Source: CAZKZZ01 sp964557375 (GTDB lineage: Bacteria > Spirochaetota > Spirochaetia > SPDA01 > CAZJBZ01). Taken from it: a stretch of DNA of 64,000 bases. Within the stretch, counting starts at the first letter, position 1, and each line of letters starts with the position of its first letter. The stretch is taken from positions 1-64,000 of the forward strand of contig CAZKZZ010000002.1 of NCBI GenBank assembly GCA_964557375.1, in the 5' to 3' direction. Below are positions 27,722 through 35,984 of this stretch, piece by piece. The position numbers and the translations under genes are program-made. A model generated the notes under the pieces. That model saw nothing but the letters and a program-made list of their open reading frames with translations. It was not told the origin of the DNA and made no database searches.

Positions 27722-28269
27722 GAGCTTTTTTTGCATTGCCGTTACCCGATACTGTTTCAGCTGATATAGCTCAAACGCTCGAGCAGTTGAAAAACGAATT
27801 CACCGGCGTAAAGTGGGTAAAGAAACATGCGCTTCATATTACCGTGCAATTTCTCGGAAATATCGACGAGGAACAGCTCGAAAACTGTATCGAGCTGTTG
27901 GAAACCCCTTCATTGAAACGCAGTCCGATATCGGCACGTTACGGGGGGGTGGGGCAGTTTCCGCCGAAAGGGAGGCCCCGTGTTTTTTATTGCACGATAC
28001 ACCGAGGATACGAAGAGTGTGTAGCTGTGTACAACGAGGTCTCTTCTTTGCTTCCGCCGTCGATTAAAACCGATAAAAAACCGTTCACACCGCACATCAC
28101 GTTAGGGAGAGTAAAACGCGGGGTAAAGCCTCCCTACCGGGACCAGGTGGCGGAGGCTTTCGAAGGTATAGAGGGGGAGTTCCTCATCGACCGAATCGTG
28201 CTTTTCGAATCGATACTCAAACCTCAGGGTGCTGAATACCGGGAAGTAGCGGCAGCTCAATTCCGGTAA
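27718..28269 (+). CDS. thpR: RNA 2',3'-cyclic phosphodiesterase (LigT/ThpR family)
   Basis: The two catalytic His-containing motifs of the 2H phosphoesterase family are present: HALHITVQFLG near residue 40 and HITLGRV near residue 125. Length (183) and the MRAFFALPLPD start match ThpR. The start codon is TTG, overlapping the recO stop (TTGA), with GGAG about 11 nt upstream. The enzyme opens 2',3'-cyclic phosphates on RNA, and its place in cell physiology is not well defined. Confidence 0.9.
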   Translation: MRAFFALPLPDTVSADIAQTLEQLKNEFTGVKWVKKHALHITVQFLGNIDEEQLENCIELLETPSLKRSPISARYGGVGQFPPKGRPRVFYCTIHRGYEECVAVYNEVSSLLPPSIKTDKKPFTPHITLGRVKRGVKPPYRDQVAEAFEGIEGEFLIDRIVLFESILKPQGAEYREVAAAQFR

Positions 28270-28305
28270 TACTAGAAACAGGGAACAAAAGGAAACACTA
28301 TAATA

Positions 28306-30417
28306 ATGAAATGGAATAAAAATAGTATCGATACCGATCTCGTAAGAGAGATATCATCCCGATTTAATGTTGATTTGCTCACCGCTTCAGTTTTCGTGCG
28401 CAGGAACGTTACTGATTTCGAAGAATTAATGTTCTATCTCGAGGATGATCTGCACATCGCCCATAATCCCTTTCTCTTTTCCGAAATGGAAGATGCAATC
28501 GGGAGGATAAGCAGAGCCAGGGAAGAAGGGGAAAAGGTACTCATCTACGGTGACAGAGATGTAGACGGTATTACGTCTACGGTACTTCTCACGGAAGAAT
28601 TACGGTCTATGGGAATCGAAGTGTTTTGGGCATTGCCGACCGGGGATGAAACGTACGGGCTTTCCAATGAGAAGATCGATTTGTATGCTGAACAGGATGT
28701 AACATTAATTATTACTGTCGATTGCGGTGTTTCCAATCATGTCGAAATAAACCATGCCGCTTCCTTGGGAATAGATACCGTTGTTATCGATCATCACAAT
28801 CCGAAAGAAGAGGTGCCGAACGCGTTTGCGATAATCAATCCGAAAATGGAGGATGAAGTGTATCCGTTTCGGGACCTCGCCGGCTGTGCTGCAACAGCAA
28901 AAGTAATCTGGGCATTGCGGTTTTCTCAAACAGAACTGTACAATGTTCCGGTTACCCTCCTCAACATCCGTCCCGGTAACGATTCTTTTATACTCGAAGC
29001 GGTAAAATTGATAAACTTAATAGAAACCGACCGGGTGTTTGAAACTATCGTTCCGGGAATGGTCAACCTCGAACAGACCCGTTTGGAGCAATTTTTTTCG
29101 AACCAGATATTTGTCTATGACGAGCAGATGCAGACACGGATGCTCAAACAGATGTTCGGCCCGGATATAATGGTGAACTTATTCGATCTTGCCCCGGAGC
29201 TGGGATCTCTGTATCCGGCCCTCAATGGGAAATCACTTCTTCAAATAAGAGAGATTAGTAAATTATCCAAGTACATTGGTTCCGGACTTGGTGAGATCGA
29301 TATGGTAAAAAATATTTTTTCGATCTTGGTTACGCAGAAAAATAAGCCGCTTTCCGGTGATTATGAGCAGATTCTCGATCTGGTCGCATTGGGGACGCTG
29401 GCGGACATGATGCCGCTGGTCAATGAAAACCGGGTTTTGGTGAGAAAAGGGATGGAAGTAATAAACAGCGCCCCCCGAAAAGGATTACGGGAGCTCGTCA
29501 TACGGCAAAATCTGATGGGTAAAACGATGAGTACAACTGATATGGCCTGGCACATCTCTCCTCTTATCAATGCAACCGGCAGGATGGGGGTGCCTGACCT
29601 CGCTGTTTCACTTTTTTTAGAAGAAGATGAAGCGGAGCGGGAGGCGCTGGCTGAGAAAGTGGTAAAGAAAAATCGTGAGCGGAAAAAAATGGGAGATACT
29701 GCCTGGGGAAAGATTCTGCCAAAGGCGAAAAAGAGTTTTGATGAACTGGAAGGTAAACTGGTATTTATCGATGATCGTGAAATCAATAGAGGAATAACCG
29801 GTATTATTGCGGCGAAACTGCTCAAATATTTCAAGACCACGGCACTCGTCGTCTCGCACATGGACGATATCGCGTTCGGGTCTCTGAGAAGTACGAAGAG
29901 CTTTAAAACAAAAACTTTTTTAGAAAAGTGTGCTCCTTTTTTTGCCGATTACGGCGGACATGACTATGCCGCGGGGTTCAATATGGACAGGCAGGATGTC
30001 GTCCCATTCTATGATCGAGTGAAAACAATCGTAGAAGAGCTCGTAGATCCTATTGTTGAAGAAGAAGAACAGATTGAAATCGATGCCGAACTCCCTCTCT
30101 CCTATATGAATCCCAATTTGATAAAACTGGTGGAACTGTTCGAACCGTATGGAGAACAGAACCCCCCACTTCGTTTTTTATGCAAAGGGGTTACCCTTAT
30201 CAATGCGGACATCATCGGGAAGACCGAAAAGCAGCATCTGCGGCTTCTCTTTGATACAGGGGCGCAAAAATGGCCTGCCGTTTTCTGGGGTGCGGCTGAA
30301 AAGCTTGGAGCCGAGTTTGATATACAGGACAGGGTTGACATCGTGTTCCGTCTCGGCAAAAATTATTACCAGAACAATGAAAATCTTCAGCTCACAATAT
30401 TAGATATCAAGAAATGA
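28306..30417 (+). CDS. recJ: RecJ single-strand exonuclease, long form
   Basis: RecJ digests single-stranded DNA 5'->3' in recombination and repair. The DHH phosphoesterase motifs are present: DRDVDGIT (residues 83-90; usually DYDVDG), TVDCG (138-142), VIDHHNP (160-166) and ALGTLADMMPL. The DHHA1 motif YGGHDYAAGF follows. The protein is 703 residues, longer than the usual 550-600. The excess is an insert of roughly 140 residues (about 211-352) between the DHH motifs and ALGTLADMMP. It overlaps the M23 peptidase gene by ATGA. Confidence 0.9.
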   Translation: MKWNKNSIDTDLVREISSRFNVDLLTASVFVRRNVTDFEELMFYLEDDLHIAHNPFLFSEMEDAIGRISRAREEGEKVLIYGDRDVDGITSTVLLTEELRSMGIEVFWALPTGDETYGLSNEKIDLYAEQDVTLIITVDCGVSNHVEINHAASLGIDTVVIDHHNPKEEVPNAFAIINPKMEDEVYPFRDLAGCAATAKVIWALRFSQTELYNVPVTLLNIRPGNDSFILEAVKLINLIETDRVFETIVPGMVNLEQTRLEQFFSNQIFVYDEQMQTRMLKQMFGPDIMVNLFDLAPELGSLYPALNGKSLLQIREISKLSKYIGSGLGEIDMVKNIFSILVTQKNKPLSGDYEQILDLVALGTLADMMPLVNENRVLVRKGMEVINSAPRKGLRELVIRQNLMGKTMSTTDMAWHISPLINATGRMGVPDLAVSLFLEEDEAEREALAEKVVKKNRERKKMGDTAWGKILPKAKKSFDELEGKLVFIDDREINRGITGIIAAKLLKYFKTTALVVSHMDDIAFGSLRSTKSFKTKTFLEKCAPFFADYGGHDYAAGFNMDRQDVVPFYDRVKTIVEELVDPIVEEEEQIEIDAELPLSYMNPNLIKLVELFEPYGEQNPPLRFLCKGVTLINADIIGKTEKQHLRLLFDTGAQKWPAVFWGAAEKLGAEFDIQDRVDIVFRLGKNYYQNNENLQLTILDIKK

Positions 30418-31343
30418 GATACGTTTCAGCAGTACTCTTCTTTTTTGTCACCATTATTTCACTTGCCGCTTTCCCCCACATCTACTATCCGGAAACGGTC
30501 TATCCGGGCGATCCGCTGCGCATTATTGGCTATGATGATAATGAGCTCGAATCAATGGTAAGCAGGGTAAAAGACAGTCGGGGAGAGACCGTTTTTCGAG
30601 GAGAAGGTTTTCCTTTTGATATCGGGGATAAAACGGTGTGGGTCAGCCTATTGGGAATACCGTGCACGCTCCCCGAAGGTGAGTATACCCTCATCGTTGA
30701 CGGGGTGAATAATCGATACGACTTCTACATCGAAAAGAAACTAATGGTCAAAAATAAGGAGTTTATAAGGGAAGATATACCTCTCAACAAGAGCATGAGT
30801 GAACTGCGTACAACTGAAGACCCCCGTAAAGCTCGAGAATCGCGGGAACTGCTCACCCTTCTGCGCAGCTTCAATAAGGACGCACTCTATACGGATGGTA
30901 CTTTCATCGATCCTCTGCCGGGGGCCCTGGTAAGTTCATATTTCGGGGACAGACGGACCTATCTTTACGCCGACGGGGGTATGGGGAGTGCGATACATTT
31001 CGGAATCGACCTGGTCAAACCGACCGGCACCCCAATTGCCTCCTGTGCCGCGGGGAAGGTCGTTATGGCAAAGACGAGAATTATTTCCGGAGAAACCGTT
31101 GTGCTCGAACACGCCCCGGGAGTCTACTCTCTCTACTACCATCTCGACTCAATTGCGGTAAACCAGGGCGAAACGGTAGAAGCGGGAGAAATCATTGGTA
31201 CTGTTGGTGCAACGGGGCTTGTTACCGGTGCCCATTTGCACTGGGAGGTGCGTTTTTCCGGAGTCCCCGTAGCTCCGGGTTACCTTTTGGAACATAATTT
31301 GCTTGACAAACAGTCGATTTTAAGTATTATATCACCAGACTAA
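30414..31343 (+). CDS. secreted M23/LytM-family peptidase
   Basis: A signal peptide (first 20 residues, ending LAAFP) is followed by an Ig-like beta domain (about 22-110) and a C-terminal M23 domain. Zinc ligands are seen in HFGIDL and HLHWEVRF, and YYHLDSI matches the third conserved motif. It should cleave peptidoglycan peptides in the periplasm. The ligands are complete, so it is probably active rather than a regulatory homologue. Its TAA is 14 bp before rpsU. Confidence 0.88.
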   Translation: MRYVSAVLFFFVTIISLAAFPHIYYPETVYPGDPLRIIGYDDNELESMVSRVKDSRGETVFRGEGFPFDIGDKTVWVSLLGIPCTLPEGEYTLIVDGVNNRYDFYIEKKLMVKNKEFIREDIPLNKSMSELRTTEDPRKARESRELLTLLRSFNKDALYTDGTFIDPLPGALVSSYFGDRRTYLYADGGMGSAIHFGIDLVKPTGTPIASCAAGKVVMAKTRIISGETVVLEHAPGVYSLYYHLDSIAVNQGETVEAGEIIGTVGATGLVTGAHLHWEVRFSGVPVAPGYLLEHNLLDKQSILSIISPD

Positions 31344-31356
31344 CCAAAGAAGTGAG

Positions 31357-31575
31357 GTGATCAATATCGCTTATATAAAAGTTCATGATGATGAACCTCT
31401 CGAGAAGGCGTTAAAACGATTCAAACGTCTTGTTGAAAAAGAGGGAATTATCCGGGAATGGAAAAAACGGGAGTATTTTGAAAAGCCTTCTACCATTCGG
31501 AACAAAAAGAGAAAAGCCCTCGAGCGTAAGCAGATGAAAAAGATGCGGAAACTCCAGGCGATGAAAAACTATTAA
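31357..31575 (+). CDS. rpsU: 30S ribosomal protein S21
   Basis: The 72-residue, highly basic product matches S21 throughout: IKVHDDEPLEKALKRFKRLVEKEGI, then a WKKREYFEKPS segment and a Lys/Arg-rich tail. The start codon is GTG with only a weak GAAGTGAG upstream. It is followed at once by a strong intrinsic terminator. Confidence 0.95.
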   Translation: MINIAYIKVHDDEPLEKALKRFKRLVEKEGIIREWKKREYFEKPSTIRNKKRKALERKQMKKMRKLQAMKNY

Positions 31576-31605
31576 ATAAAATTGCAATTTGAAATGTTCA
31601 GAATC

Positions 31606-31642
31606 AAGAGGTGCGGAATATTTGCCGACACCTCTTTTTTTT
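31606..31642 (+). terminator. intrinsic terminator after rpsU (left copy)
   Basis: AGAGGTG-CGG pairs with CCG-A-CACCTCT (one-base bulge, loop AATATTTG) and is followed by at least eight T before the sequence is cut by N. The same structure reappears at 31761-31798 with nine T. Confidence 0.9.
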
Positions 31643-31742
31643 NNNNNNNNNNNNNNNNNNNNNNNNNNNNNNNNNNNNNNNNNNNNNNNNNNNNNNNNNN
31701 NNNNNNNNNNNNNNNNNNNNNNNNNNNNNNNNNNNNNNNNNN
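31643..31742. other. assembly gap (100 N) between two identical 55-bp ends
   Basis: Bases 31588-31642 and 31743-31797 are identical over 55 bp, both containing the rpsU terminator. The gap therefore probably joins two contigs that overlap, and the true distance may be zero with a single copy of the sequence. Confidence 0.9.
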
Positions 31743-31760
31743 TTTGAAATGTTCAGAATC

Positions 31761-31798
31761 AAGAGGTGCGGAATATTTGCCGACACCTCTTTTTTTTT
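31761..31798 (+). terminator. intrinsic terminator after rpsU (right copy, probably the same molecule)
   Basis: Identical hairpin to 31606-31642 followed by nine T and then AT. It is most likely the same terminator counted twice because of the gap. Confidence 0.7.
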
Positions 31799-31863
31799 AT
31801 ACAATGTGAAGTGGTGCGAATCGTGGGGATGGAAATACAAAACTATACGTACAGGGAAAGATC

Positions 31864-32616
31864 ATGAGCGCAAGTAGAAAGTTTTTTATTTCGACTCTTC
31901 TTATTATCGCTGTGGCAGCCGGCGGAGCTGTGATCGGCAGCAAAATCGTGATGCAGCGCTCCGCGAAGGAAAATCTCGAAAGGACCCTTGTCCAAAAGGT
32001 AGAAAAAAGCAGTCCCGATACTATCCAGGAAAGTTATTCATTTGAACAGTTCGACTCCGTGTATACCCAGGGATCATGGAATGTATCTATTGAGAAAGGG
32101 GAGAGTTATTCCGTTCAAATCGATATTCCCCGGAGAGCAAAAGAGGAGGTCGAGGTCAAACTGGACTCCAATACGCTCGTTCTCGAATTGGATTCCTGGA
32201 AGACGGCATTAATGGCCGGTACGATGAAGGCGCGAATTGTTACACCGGAATTAAAAAAAATAAAGGTAGCAGGCGGTTCAAAGGTCACCTTCAGCGGATT
32301 TGTAGGGGAGAAACTCGAGCTGATTTGTGAAGGCGCGATACAAACCGTGGGAGAAAGCAACAGATACAACGAACTCACCATTGATGCTGCCGGGGCAGTC
32401 ACTATCGACTTGAAAAACAGCAGTGTAGAGCATGCACGAGTAGAACTCTCAGGTACCGGGAAAGTGGAGATGGCCCTTGTATCCGGCGGATCTCTCGCCG
32501 GCAGCATCGAAGGGCTCGGGAAAATCACCTACTCGGGAGACGACATCGACGTATTGGTTGACAGCGGAAAAGGGTTGTCCAATATACAGCATGTTGATAG
32601 CTTTGAGCAGGATTGA
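31864..32616 (+). CDS. DUF2807 (GIN-domain) surface/periplasmic protein
   Basis: The 250-residue protein has an N-terminal membrane anchor or signal (residues 7-26). A repetitive right-handed beta domain follows, with the GIN-type pattern: FEQFDSVYTQGSWNVSIEKGESYSV, then VTPELKKIKVAGGSKVTFSG and LSGTGKVEMALVSGGSLAGSIEGLGKI. DUF2807 domains are described as putative adhesin heads or stress-related envelope modules. There is no sortase or barrel domain, so it probably stays anchored to the inner membrane facing outward. No clear functional partner lies beside it. Confidence 0.72.
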   Translation: MSASRKFFISTLLIIAVAAGGAVIGSKIVMQRSAKENLERTLVQKVEKSSPDTIQESYSFEQFDSVYTQGSWNVSIEKGESYSVQIDIPRRAKEEVEVKLDSNTLVLELDSWKTALMAGTMKARIVTPELKKIKVAGGSKVTFSGFVGEKLELICEGAIQTVGESNRYNELTIDAAGAVTIDLKNSSVEHARVELSGTGKVEMALVSGGSLAGSIEGLGKITYSGDDIDVLVDSGKGLSNIQHVDSFEQD

Positions 32617-32662
32617 CAAAGGGGGGGTTCTCTTTTAATCTTTTGCGGGTGAGGTGGGAAGC

Positions 32663-33646
32663 ATGAACAATTTAGAGACAACATATCTCGGACTCGAGCT
32701 CAAAAATCCTGTACTTGTTGCAAGTTCAAAACTAACATCTAATCTGGAAAAACTAAAAGAGTGTGAGCAGGCAGGTGCGGGTGCCGTAGTGCTCAAGTCT
32801 CTGTTCGAAGAGCAGATCGTAACGGATGCGGGCAACGAGACGGAAAACCTCGATCCTACAATACACGCGGAGGCGTGGGATTATTCGAGGATCATGAGCG
32901 AAGAATATGTTCTCGATAATTACCTCAAATTGGTAGAGGAGGCAAAACAGGCACTCTCGATTCCTGTAATCGCCAGTTTGAACTGTGTGACTGCGGGCAA
33001 ATGGATCGATTACGCCCGGCGTTTCGAGCAGGTTGGCGCGGACGCATTGGAGCTGAATGTATTTATCATGCCCGCGGATGCGGCCCAAACCAGTGAATAT
33101 ATTGAATCGATCTACTTCGATATTGTCGGAAAAATAAAGAAAAAATTGTCGATTCCCGTTGCTCTCAAAATAGGGCCCCATTTTAGTGGGCTGGCGAGAG
33201 TACTCACCGATCTAGTCGAGGAGGGGGCAGACGGGCTGGTCCTGTTCAACCGGTTTTATAAACCGGATATCGATATCGAATCTGAAAAACTGGTCCCGGC
33301 AAACGCACTCAGCGTTCCCCAGGAGATGACTCTTCCCCTGCAGTGGATTGCTCTCATGTCCGGTGAACTCGATTGCGATTTATCGGCCACAACAGGTATT
33401 CATGATGCAGAGGGGGTTGTCAAACAGCTCTTAGCCGGGGCAAAAACGGTCCAACTCTGTTCTGTATTGCTCAAAAACGGGGTAGATCACCTCAATGTCA
33501 TTCTCTCCGGGCTTCAAAATTGGATGAAGAGGCATAACTACACTGCTATCGATGAGTTTCGGGGAGCACTCTGCCAGGAATCCAGTGACAATCCTCTCGC
33601 TTATGAGCGTTCTCAGTACATAAAAGCAATCGTCGGTATCGAGTAG
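32663..33646 (+). CDS. dihydroorotate-dehydrogenase-like flavoprotein
   Basis: The fold signature of class 1 dihydroorotate dehydrogenases is visible: LGLELKNPVLVASSKLTSN, a GAGAVVLKSLFEEQ strand, SIPVIASLNC, ADALELNVF, PVALKIGPHF, and GLVLFNRFYKPDIDIE. It differs from true PyrD in key segments, for example the catalytic loop is not the usual one, so it belongs to the 'dihydroorotate dehydrogenase-like' group of unknown substrate. ATG 32663 is chosen because GAGG stands 9 nt upstream; the frame is open from a GTG three codons earlier. Presumed cytoplasmic FMN enzyme. Confidence 0.75.
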   Translation: MNNLETTYLGLELKNPVLVASSKLTSNLEKLKECEQAGAGAVVLKSLFEEQIVTDAGNETENLDPTIHAEAWDYSRIMSEEYVLDNYLKLVEEAKQALSIPVIASLNCVTAGKWIDYARRFEQVGADALELNVFIMPADAAQTSEYIESIYFDIVGKIKKKLSIPVALKIGPHFSGLARVLTDLVEEGADGLVLFNRFYKPDIDIESEKLVPANALSVPQEMTLPLQWIALMSGELDCDLSATTGIHDAEGVVKQLLAGAKTVQLCSVLLKNGVDHLNVILSGLQNWMKRHNYTAIDEFRGALCQESSDNPLAYERSQYIKAIVGIE

Positions 33647-33696
33647 CAATCCGACATTCGCTCTAAAACGTAAAAAAACCAATAAAAAATTTCTGA

Positions 33697-33738
33697 AAAC
33701 ATAAAATCAGGCTAAAATAATTGACGTAAACATAAATC
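33697..33738 (+). promoter_or_regulatory. direct repeats flanking the Lrp-like gene promoter
   Basis: AAACATAAAATC (33697-33708) and AAACATAAATC (33728-33738) begin 31 bp apart, about three helical turns. The second lies in the -35/-10 spacer. This spacing suits binding by an Lrp-type octamer and autoregulation, which is inference. Confidence 0.4.
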
Positions 33739-33750
33739 GAATGGTATACT
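33721..33750 (+). promoter_or_regulatory. strong sigma70-like promoter of the lrp-gcv operon
   Basis: TTGACG (33721-33726) and TATACT (33745-33750) are 18 bp apart. Transcription would begin near 33757, leaving only about 6 nt before the ATG at 33763, so the regulator mRNA should be leaderless or nearly so. No Shine-Dalgarno sequence is present. Confidence 0.65.
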
Positions 33751-33762
33751 GATGATGACGAT

Positions 33763-34206
33763 ATGCAGATCGATGAAATCAATTACCACATCATTCGAGA
33801 ACTCCGCGACGGCCGCCGATCATTTAAAAAAATAGCAGACGGCATCAATGTAACGGAGAACACGATCCGTTCCCGCGTCAACAAGCTGATCGAAGAGGGA
33901 CTTATCTCGATCAACGGCGAGGTGGATCCGAACTTACTGCCCGGACATGAGCTTGTTGTTGTGGGAGTAAAGTTGAATACAATGGACCTTGTAAAAAAGG
34001 GGGAGGAGTTCTCTACCCTCCACGGTGTTGTTTCCGTGTGCGTCGTTACCGGACGTTATGATCTTCTCGTTACTGTTCTTTTAAACGAAGCGTTCGGATT
34101 ACTCGAGTTTTATACGAAAGAGGTACAAAAAGTACAAGATGTACTCTCCGTTGAGACATTCGTCGTGTATAAAGGGTATAATATGAAGGTGCCCTATGTA
34201 TTATAA
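33763..34206 (+). CDS. Lrp/AsnC-family regulator, likely controller of the glycine cleavage genes
   Basis: The 147-residue protein has an N-terminal winged helix-turn-helix (INYHIIRELRDGRRSFKKIADGINVTENTIRSRVNKL) and a C-terminal RAM-type ligand/oligomerisation domain (VVVGVKL, VTGRYDLLVTVLL, VLSVETFVVYKGY). This is the size and order of Lrp/AsnC regulators. It lies 18 bp upstream of gcvH in the same direction, so glycine or a related amino acid is the most likely effector. Repeats around its promoter suggest autoregulation. Confidence 0.88.
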   Translation: MQIDEINYHIIRELRDGRRSFKKIADGINVTENTIRSRVNKLIEEGLISINGEVDPNLLPGHELVVVGVKLNTMDLVKKGEEFSTLHGVVSVCVVTGRYDLLVTVLLNEAFGLLEFYTKEVQKVQDVLSVETFVVYKGYNMKVPYVL

Positions 34207-34224
34207 AGAAGTTAGGAGGAATAT

Positions 34225-34614
34225 ATGAGCGCAACACCCGATGATCGTAAATATCAGAAAACCCATGAATGGGTCCGGGTCGAGGATGGTTTGGCCTATA
34301 TCGGAATTACAGACTATGCTCAGGAATCGCTAGGTGATATCGTTTTTGTCGAACTCCCTGAAAAAGGTGATTCTTTGGGCAAGGGGGATGAGATAACCAC
34401 CATAGAATCGGTGAAAGCCGCTTCACCAATCTACACCCCGGTAGACGGAACTATTCAGGAAGTCAATGCGGAACTCGAAGATACACCCGAATTGATAAAT
34501 CAAGACCCTTATAACACCTTTATCGTTATTATCAAAATGGAAGGCAGCCTCGATGAAAGTGAATTGATGGATAACAACGCGTACGATGAGTTTGTAGAAC
34601 AGGAAAAAGAATAA
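34225..34614 (+). CDS. gcvH: glycine cleavage system H protein
   Basis: The H protein carries the lipoyl arm that shuttles the aminomethyl group between P, T and L proteins. The 129-residue product has the lipoylation site Lys64 in ITTIESVKAAS, the N-terminal THEWVRVEDGLAYIGITDYAQ motif and the NQDPYNTFIVIIK end. AGGAGG about 6 nt upstream makes the ATG secure. It heads the structural genes of the operon. Confidence 0.96.
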   Translation: MSATPDDRKYQKTHEWVRVEDGLAYIGITDYAQESLGDIVFVELPEKGDSLGKGDEITTIESVKAASPIYTPVDGTIQEVNAELEDTPELINQDPYNTFIVIIKMEGSLDESELMDNNAYDEFVEQEKE

Positions 34615-34625
34615 GGGACGGAATA

Positions 34626-35984
34626 ATGAACCCATATCTGCCTCATACGAAAGAAGACCTAACAGAAATGCTGAAAACGGTCGGGGTCCCGGATACCGCA
34701 CAGTTATTTGAGGATATTCCGGATTCTATTCGACTGAAACAGAGAATCAATATTCCCTCCGGTGTTAGTGAATATGAAGCGTATAATAATCTAGCCGAGC
34801 TTGCAGGAAGAAATCAGCATGAAGGTGTTTCTTTTCTCGGTTTCGGCTGCTACGACCATATTGTCCCCTCCGTTGTATCGCACTGTATCGGTCGAGCGGA
34901 GTTCTATACTGCTTATACTCCGTATCAGGCGGAAATATCACAAGGCATACTCCAGGCTATTTTTGAGTTTCAGACCTTGATCTGCATGTTAACCGAACTC
35001 GATGTGTCCAACGCGTCCCTCTACGATGGGCATACTGCAGCTTCTGAAGCTGCAATCATGGCCTTAAACATAAAACGGAAAAGCGATACTATCCTCTACT
35101 CCTCGACAATACATCCATCAACAAAAGCTGTTCTCCATACCTATTTCTACGGCACCGATATAACATTGAAAGAGCTACCGGAGGAGAACGGGGTTACATC
35201 TTTTTCCGGTTTGAAAGACATGCTTACCAGTGAAACAGCGGGAGTTATCGTTCAATCTCCCAATGTATACGGATATTTGGAGGATTATTCCGGGTTTGCA
35301 GATGTAGTCCACGAATCAAAAGCGCTGTTTATTCTCTCTTCGAATCCGCTTTCCCTGAGTGTGGCTAAATCACAGGGAGAATGGGGGGCGGACATTGCTA
35401 TCGGTGATACGCAGCCGCTCGGGCTTCCCCAGTATTACGGCGGACCGAGTGTCGGATATATAGCTGCGAGGGAGAAACTGCTCAGGAAAATGCCCGGCAG
35501 GATTGTCGGGCAAACGGAAGACCAGGACGGTGATCGCGCCTTTGTTCTCACCCTGCAGGCCCGTGAACAACACATTAAGCGGGAACGTGCAACATCAAAT
35601 ATATGCTCGAACCAGGCGTTGGCGGCACTTGCCAACAGTGTGTATCTGAGCACCGTAGGACCGGCCGGGCTGCGGAAGGCCGGCGAACTCAATGTAGAGA
35701 AGAGTCATTATCTCTACGAGCGAATCATCTCGGAGCTCCCGGTGAAACCATACCATGAGCAGCAGTTTTTCAATGAGTTCACCGTTGTCCTGCCTAAAGA
35801 AAGTGAGACTGTAGTGCAAGAGATGGCGTCTAAAAATGTTTTTGCAGGCGTCCCTATTCATCGATACGGGGCGGCGGCAGGAGCGCCAGATCGGCGGAAT
35901 CTTTTGACGGTGGCTGTCACCGAAAAACGCACTCGAGAAGAAATGGAGAGGTACATCGAATCAATGAAGGAGACGTTATCATGA
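34626..35984 (+). CDS. gcvPA: glycine dehydrogenase (decarboxylating) subunit 1
   Basis: This 452-residue protein is the non-PLP-lysine half of the two-subunit P protein. It has PYLPHTKEDLTEML at its start, SFLGFGCYDHIVPSVV, YTPYQAEISQGILQAIFEFQT, YDGHTAASEAAIMA and FVLTLQAREQHIKRERATSNICSNQ, all in the expected order. Together with gcvPB it decarboxylates glycine and loads the H protein. The two genes overlap by ATGA. Confidence 0.96.
   Translation: MNPYLPHTKEDLTEMLKTVGVPDTAQLFEDIPDSIRLKQRINIPSGVSEYEAYNNLAELAGRNQHEGVSFLGFGCYDHIVPSVVSHCIGRAEFYTAYTPYQAEISQGILQAIFEFQTLICMLTELDVSNASLYDGHTAASEAAIMALNIKRKSDTILYSSTIHPSTKAVLHTYFYGTDITLKELPEENGVTSFSGLKDMLTSETAGVIVQSPNVYGYLEDYSGFADVVHESKALFILSSNPLSLSVAKSQGEWGADIAIGDTQPLGLPQYYGGPSVGYIAAREKLLRKMPGRIVGQTEDQDGDRAFVLTLQAREQHIKRERATSNICSNQALAALANSVYLSTVGPAGLRKAGELNVEKSHYLYERIISELPVKPYHEQQFFNEFTVVLPKESETVVQEMASKNVFAGVPIHRYGAAAGAPDRRNLLTVAVTEKRTREEMERYIESMKETLS

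Noticed and set aside
31582..31877. Short open frames around the 31.6-kb gap
   Set aside because: They are built from the terminator sequence, its duplicate and N, and have no coding character.
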